NCBI RefSeq assembly: GCF_036014015.1
Contig: NZ_CP107905.1
Span: 6,944,001-7,008,000, forward strand
Source: Streptomyces sp. NBC_00457
GTDB lineage: Bacteria > Actinomycetota > Actinomycetes > Streptomycetales > Streptomycetaceae
DNA: 64,000 nucleotides
Direction: 5' to 3'
Below the pieces are notes generated by a model, which was given only the letters and a program-made list of their open reading frames with translations, did no database searches and was not told the DNA's origin. Positions 60,449-64,000 of the stretch are shown in pieces (positions within the stretch are counted from its first letter, which is position 1; each line of letters starts with the position of its first letter). The position numbers were made by a program, and so were the translations under genes.

Positions 60449-61042
60449 TCAGTTGTGCTGTTCGGTGTCTGCGTCTATCAGGGCGAGGGCGTTGCGGATG
60501 CCTTGTTCGAGGAGCTGGTCGGCGAGGTGCCGGTCGGTGAGGGCGCGGGAGAGTTGCAGTGTCCCGGCCATCATGCCGAGGAGGCCGAGTGCCTTCAGAC
60601 GCGCCGAGGGCGGGTCGTGGGGTGCCAGGCGGGCGGCGAAGCCGTCGATGAGGACGAGCGCGCCCTCGGTGTACGCCTGCCTGGTGGGATCTGTGGCGCG
60701 TCCGATCTCGTCGAGCAGGGCGGCGTTGGGGCAGCCGTCCTCGATGCTGTCGCGCTGTTCGGGGGAGAAGTACCAGCGGATCATCTGCTCGAGTCCGGCA
60801 CGGCCGGGTGCCGCCTGCGCGACGATGTTCTCGTGCTGTGCGCGCATCTGGTCGGCGACCGCGGTGGTGACGAGTTCGTCCTTGGATGTGAAGTAGGCGT
60901 AGAAGGTGCCGTGGGTCAGGCCGGCGTCCCTCATGAGCGTGGCAACTCCGGAGCCGTCGATGCCGTTGCGCTTGAGTCGGCGGCCGGCCTTCGCGATGAT
61001 CCGCTGCCGTGTCTGCTGCTTGTGTTCTTTCGTGTACCGCAC
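60449..61042 (-). CDS. TetR-family regulator, paralogue 2
   Basis: The protein (197 residues from GTG 61042, 202 from ATG 61057) has the TetR HTH (RQRIIAKAGRRLKRNGIDGS, TLMRDAGLTHGTFYAYFTSK) and the same C-terminal layout as paralogue 1 (EDGCPNAALLDEIGRATDPT). GGAGGA lies seven bases before GTG 61042, which also aligns with the start of paralogue 1. It follows the beta-propeller gene by 55 bases, so it is likely cotranscribed and autoregulated through the palindrome at 62222-62239. Confidence 0.9.
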   Translation of the reverse strand: MRYTKEHKQQTRQRIIAKAGRRLKRNGIDGSGVATLMRDAGLTHGTFYAYFTSKDELVTTAVADQMRAQHENIVAQAAPGRAGLEQMIRWYFSPEQRDSIEDGCPNAALLDEIGRATDPTRQAYTEGALVLIDGFAARLAPHDPPSARLKALGLLGMMAGTLQLSRALTDRHLADQLLEQGIRNALALIDADTEQHN

Positions 61043-61060
61043 GATGCGTTCCTCCATGGG

Positions 61061-61082
61061 AGCCGGGGCTTGCGCCCCGGCT
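61061..61082 (-). other. Intercistronic hairpin before TetR paralogue 2
   Basis: AGCCGGGGC (61061-61069) and GCCCCGGCT (61074-61082) form a perfect nine-base stem with a four-base loop in the gap between the beta-propeller stop and tetR start. Without a T-run it may act as an attenuator or RNA stabiliser that sets the ratio of the two products. Confidence 0.5.
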
Positions 61083-61097
61083 GCCGTCCGGGTCGGG

Positions 61098-62195
61098 TCA
61101 GTGTGCCGCGCCTGCGAGGAGAGCCGGGAAGTTGATCCTGGCGGTCTGCAGTTTCGGGTCGTGGGGCTCGGGGACCCCGCCGTTGGTGACGTAGAGCCGG
61201 TCGCCGCGGATCGCGGTCGCGGAGGGCGAGGTGAGACCGTCCGCGCTGGTCAGGACGGGCTTGTAGGTGCCGTTGGGGTAGATGACCACGACCCTGTCCG
61301 GACCGTTCTGCGAAGAGGAGCCGTTCTGCGCCGCGAAGACCACGTCGGAGCGGGGGGTGAGGAAGCTGATGTCGTCGATGTTGGGCAGGCCGCCGGTGAC
61401 CTGGCGGATGGGGCCGGCCGTGCCGGTGGGGGTGACCGGGATCTGCAGCAGGGTGCCCTTGTTGAAGTTGGTGGCCCACAGGGCGCCGTTGTGGAACCTG
61501 AGCCCGTTGGCGCCGATCGGCAGGGCTTCGGTCGGCACTGGCGCGAGCGCGGCATCGGTCAGCCACGGGGTCACCGATCCGCCCGCGACGGGAACGGACC
61601 AGATGGTGCCCTTGAGGCTGTCGGCGATGTAGAGGGTGCGTCCGGCCGCATCGATGGCCAGCCCGTTGGGGCCCGAGTCGGGGGCCAGCGCGGCGATGCG
61701 CTGGGGGGTGCCGTCCGGAAGCAGCTTGTACACGCCGTTCCTGGCCGCGTTGCCCGCGGCCCACACGCTGTAGTAGACGGTGCCGTCACTGCCACGGGTG
61801 TTGCCGCTGATCGCCTCACCCACCTGCCCGGTGACGAGCACGGTGCGCTCTCCGGACGCGGAGATACGCATCAGCTGCGGCCCATGGGTGCGCTCGCACA
61901 CCGCGCAACTGCCGAGCATGGACAGGGTCACCGAGCCGTCGGGGTTGACGGTGATGTTCTCGGGGACCTCGCCGACGGCGTAGTCGAACGTCGCCGTGGT
62001 CCGTACGTCGGTGACCACGGATCCGCCGGACCAGCGTCCCGTCTGTCCCGTTCCTGCGGACGCGGACGGCGCCGAGACCAGGACGCCCGCCGCCGCGGCG
62101 ACCGCCAGCGCCATGACGCCCTTCCTCCTCGCCTTCCCGAAACGCCGGGTGCTCGATGCACTGCGCCGGACCGTGTGCTGACCTTGCTGCTGCAT
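61098..62195 (-). CDS. Secreted ScyD/ScyE-like beta-propeller (SMP-30/NHL-type)
   Basis: This 365-residue precursor has a long Arg-rich n-region and signal peptide (VMALAVAAAAGVLVSAPSAS). Beta-propeller repeats follow: PENITVNPDGSVTLS, GVYKLLPDGTPQRIA, PNGLAIDAAGRTLYIAD, GANGLRFHNGALWATNFNKG and SATAIRGDRLYVTNGG. Such six-bladed folds include gluconolactonases and the ScyD/ScyE family; enzymatic activity is not certain. A Cys pair (GSCAVCERTHG) is present. It heads a leftward operon with TetR paralogue 2. Confidence 0.82.
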   Translation of the reverse strand: MQQQGQHTVRRSASSTRRFGKARRKGVMALAVAAAAGVLVSAPSASAGTGQTGRWSGGSVVTDVRTTATFDYAVGEVPENITVNPDGSVTLSMLGSCAVCERTHGPQLMRISASGERTVLVTGQVGEAISGNTRGSDGTVYYSVWAAGNAARNGVYKLLPDGTPQRIAALAPDSGPNGLAIDAAGRTLYIADSLKGTIWSVPVAGGSVTPWLTDAALAPVPTEALPIGANGLRFHNGALWATNFNKGTLLQIPVTPTGTAGPIRQVTGGLPNIDDISFLTPRSDVVFAAQNGSSSQNGPDRVVVIYPNGTYKPVLTSADGLTSPSATAIRGDRLYVTNGGVPEPHDPKLQTARINFPALLAGAAH

Positions 62196-62221
62196 GACTC
62201 TCCTCGGTAAATCAACGAGTA

Positions 62222-62239
62222 ACTGATCGATTGATCAGT
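62222..62239 (-). promoter_or_regulatory. TetR-type operator upstream of the beta-propeller operon
   Basis: ACTGATC-GATT-GATCAGT is a perfect seven-base inverted repeat around four bases, 27 bases upstream of the ATG. Its size and symmetry fit a TetR dimer. It differs from the TACGTTCGTA-type sites used near TetR paralogue 1, so the two paralogues seem to have separate operators. Confidence 0.7.
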
Positions 62240-62336
62240 GGCTTTGGGGACATCAGAGACGTCAGAGACATTGGGATGTCGGGTACATCGGAGATGGTTC
62301 GGGCGGAATCAGCGCCCTCGAAGCCGGACCGGCGTG

Positions 62337-63155
62337 TCAGTCGGGCAGGCGGTTGTTCTTGCGGATCTGCTTGTCGAACGCTCCGGCGGGGACGAGGCGG
62401 CGCGCCTTGGTGACGCGTGAGGCCAGCGGGCCGGCGGTGTACCGCAGCTTCGGCTTCTTGTCGGTGGCCGCGGTGACGATCGCCTTGGCGACGACGGCGG
62501 GGTCATCGCCCTTCTCCATCGCCTCCGCGACCATCTCGTCGAAGTCGCGTCGTCGCTCCGCGTACAGGGGCAGCGGGGTGTCGGGCTGCGCGGCGTTGGT
62601 TTCGAAGGGGGTCTTGGTGTAGGCGGGCTGGACGATGAGGACCCGGATGCCGTGTTCACGGACCTCGTGGTCCAGGGACTCGGAGTAGCCCTCGATGGCG
62701 TGCTTCGACGCGACGTAGAGGGCCATGAAGGGCTGGGGGGCGACCCCGAGGACGGACGAGATGTTGATGATGCGTCCGCCGCCCTGGGCCCGCATGTGCG
62801 GCAGGACGGCCTTCGTCATGCGGATGACACCGAGGACGTTGATGTTCAGGACGCTCTGGGCTTGGGCGACGGAGTTCTCCTCGACGGCGCCCGACGCGCC
62901 GATCCCGGCGTTGTTGACCAGGACGTCGATCCGCCCGAACCGGTCGATCACCTCTGCGACGGCGGCGGTGGCCGAGTAGTCACTGCCCACGTCGAGATCG
63001 AGGTACGTCACGCCGGGGGGCGGGGTGAGCCCGGAAGTCTTGCGGCCGGTTCCGATCACCTCGAACCCCGCCGCGACGAAGCCGCGGGCCGTCTCCTTGC
63101 CGATCCCCGATGACGCACCTGTCACGAGCACTACCGGTCGAGTTGTCAGCATCAC
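62337..63155 (-). CDS. Classical short-chain dehydrogenase/reductase (SDR)
   Basis: This 272-residue enzyme has the NAD(P) motif VTGASSGIGKETARGFVAAG, LVNNAGIGASG, the catalytic Ser in INISSVLGVAP and Tyr-x3-Lys in LYVASKHAIEGYSES. The substrate is unknown. Two tandem palindromes just upstream (63172-63201) resemble the operator of TetR paralogue 1, so it is probably induced when that repressor binds its ligand. Confidence 0.92.
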   Translation of the reverse strand: MMLTTRPVVLVTGASSGIGKETARGFVAAGFEVIGTGRKTSGLTPPPGVTYLDLDVGSDYSATAAVAEVIDRFGRIDVLVNNAGIGASGAVEENSVAQAQSVLNINVLGVIRMTKAVLPHMRAQGGGRIINISSVLGVAPQPFMALYVASKHAIEGYSESLDHEVREHGIRVLIVQPAYTKTPFETNAAQPDTPLPLYAERRRDFDEMVAEAMEKGDDPAVVAKAIVTAATDKKPKLRYTAGPLASRVTKARRLVPAGAFDKQIRKNNRLPD

Positions 63156-63171
63156 GGAATCCTTTGTTTAG

Positions 63172-63201
63172 CTTACGTTCGTATGTCTTACGTTCGTATG
63201 A
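63172..63201 (-). promoter_or_regulatory. Twin TetR-type operators upstream of the SDR gene
   Basis: CTTACGTTCGTATGT (63172-63186) and CTTACGTTCGTATGA (63187-63201) are direct repeats differing only in the last base. Each contains the palindrome TACG-TT-CGTA. The first begins 17 bases before the SDR start codon, overlapping the expected promoter and leader, which suits tight repression. Confidence 0.75.
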
Positions 63202-63303
63202 CCATAGAGTGGTCGTGGGCCGATGGCAAGTGGTCGCGCCCGGCGATCCGAAAAGTTCTGAGAGGGCGGTATGCGATTCGGTAGGTGTTGTGGGCTGAAC
63301 ACC

Positions 63304-63525
63304 GTGAGCGAGCGCAAGCCCTACAAGACCGTCCTGTCCGACGAGCCGTGGGCGCTGATCGAGCCGGTGATCGCCGCGTGGAAGGCCGCGCGCCCCTCGG
63401 TCAGCGGCCCTCAGGGCCGGTACGAAGTGCGGGGAATCGTCAACGCGCTCCTCTGCCAGGGCCGCACCGCTGCCAGTGGGACCTGCTTCCGCACGACCTG
63501 CCGCCGCGCGGAGCGGTTAGCCGCC
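63304..63525 (+). pseudogene. IS5-type transposase remnant
   Basis: From GTG 63304 the frame reads KPYKTVLSDEPWALIEPVIA, then RYEVRGIVNALLCQGRT, matching the N-terminus of IS5-family transposases. Near 63470 one base appears lost: the next frame continues with CQWDLLPHDLPPRGAV, the expected sequence. Homology stops soon after and the DDE domain is absent. It is not needed by any neighbour and looks like the end of a decayed insertion. Confidence 0.8.
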
Positions 63526-63624
63526 CGGCGGCCCCCGACCAGCCTGCCTACCCCAGTTGAAAGGCGGCTTACCTCACACGTGCGGCTGGCTGAGGGCTCG
63601 GTTGTCGTCGGGCATGCTTCGGCC

Positions 63625-64000
63625 ATGGACATGCCCGACAACCTGTCCGAGTCCGAGCAGCGCCTCGTGGCGAGGGCCCGCCAGGAGATGGTGGTCGACT
63701 TCCGAACCGACGACGCTTACGGCCCCAACGAGGCGGAACAGTGGAGCGAGGAGCGTCGGGTCCGCGCCGTAGTGATCGCTGCCCTGGTGTCCGGCGCGGA
63801 CTCGCTCAGCCGATTCACCCTGTGCGGGGTCAGGGTCTCCGGCGACCTCGACCTGGCCAACGCACGACTGCAGACCTCGCTCCTGTTCGAGCACTGCGTG
63901 TTCGACGGCAACCTGTTGCTGACGGAGGCAGCCACCCGCAGCGTCAGGCTGCGCGGCTGCTACCTCTCCCACATCAACGCGGCCCGTATCACTCTCGACG
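63625..64000 (+). CDS. Pentapeptide-like membrane-associated protein, N-terminus (partial)
   Basis: The gene runs off the right edge after 125 codons. The N-terminal part (MDMPDNLSESEQRLVARARQ, EEERRVRAVVIAALV-type helix) leads into imperfect beta-helix repeats such as LCGVRVSGDLDLANARLQTS, LLFEHCVFDGNLLLTEA and SVRLRGCYLSHINAARITLD. Such proteins are often annotated as membrane-associated oxidoreductases with pentapeptide-like repeats. ATG 63631 is an alternative start. Its frame is also open upstream into the transposase remnant, which I take as chance. Confidence 0.6.
   Translation, partial: MDMPDNLSESEQRLVARARQEMVVDFRTDDAYGPNEAEQWSEERRVRAVVIAALVSGADSLSRFTLCGVRVSGDLDLANARLQTSLLFEHCVFDGNLLLTEAATRSVRLRGCYLSHINAARITLD

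Noticed and set aside
63304..64000. Reading the transposase remnant and the following gene as one protein
   Set aside because: The transposase homology changes frame near 63470 and ends soon after. The downstream protein has a natural start at 63625, so the shared open frame looks like chance.

Overview
This window is high-GC actinobacterial DNA and almost certainly comes from a Streptomyces chromosome. The reasons are strong third-position GC bias, GGAGG-type ribosome binding sites, frequent GTG starts, a MelC1/MelC2 tyrosinase pair, many secreted glycoside hydrolases with classical signal peptides, and dense GntR, LacI, TetR and LysR regulators. I saw no rRNA, tRNA, CRISPR array or intact insertion sequence.

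Region 1 (1-15 kb) is a Wzx/Wzy-type exopolysaccharide locus. It has two leftward operons. One (5597 to 1429) carries UDP-glucose dehydrogenase, a nucleotide-sugar SDR, the lipid-linked priming sugar transferase and a GT4. The other (15033 to 5833) carries two GT4 enzymes, a GH16 hydrolase, a Wzy-like polymerase, a MurJ-fold flippase, a polysaccharide deacetylase, a Wzz-like protein and a CelD/FemAB-like acyltransferase, and ends in a classical terminator. A GH26 glycanase faces the first operon and a galE-like gene is cut by the left edge.

Region 2 (15-19.3 kb) is a cell-surface stretch. It holds a small secreted protein, three tandem paralogues of a two-cysteine secreted protein of no family I recognise, another secreted protein, and melC1-melC2, with unusually many strong hairpins between genes.

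Region 3 (19-26 kb) is mostly housekeeping: a DUF2087 regulator, a D-2-hydroxyacid dehydrogenase, a small RelE-like/DUF5133 pair, a VOC protein, a PolX DNA polymerase, a DUF2267 protein, a CBS protein and a decayed grpE-like fragment.

Region 4 (26-31 kb) pairs a GntR/UTRA regulator with a divergent GH20 hexosaminidase and a CBM-linked GH16 enzyme. Repeated CTGGTCAA half-sites lie in the shared promoter region.

Region 5 (31-41 kb) is a nine-kb rightward operon: oligopeptide-type ABC importer, cytoplasmic M14 carboxypeptidase, PaiB-like protein and amidohydrolase. Divergent from it is a regulator that joins a GbsR/MarR HTH to the N-terminal domain of an IS5-type transposase.

Region 6 (41-59 kb) has a LysR/YcaC-like hydrolase/MFS group, then a myo-inositol catabolic operon (iolC, aldolase, iolB, iolD, mmsA, iolG-like, two TIM-barrel isomerases), a Gfo/Idh/MocA gene, a LacI regulator and a sugar ABC importer. 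Three related palindromes (consensus TTnAAnCGnTTnAA) tie these promoters into one regulon. Several genes here look damaged: iolB is twice deleted, an MFS transporter is reduced to its ends, and the ABC binding protein carries a one-base frameshift.

Region 7 (59-64 kb) has two paralogous TetR regulators, a secreted beta-propeller protein and an SDR, with clear palindromic operators, then an IS5-type transposase remnant and the start of a pentapeptide-like protein cut by the right edge.
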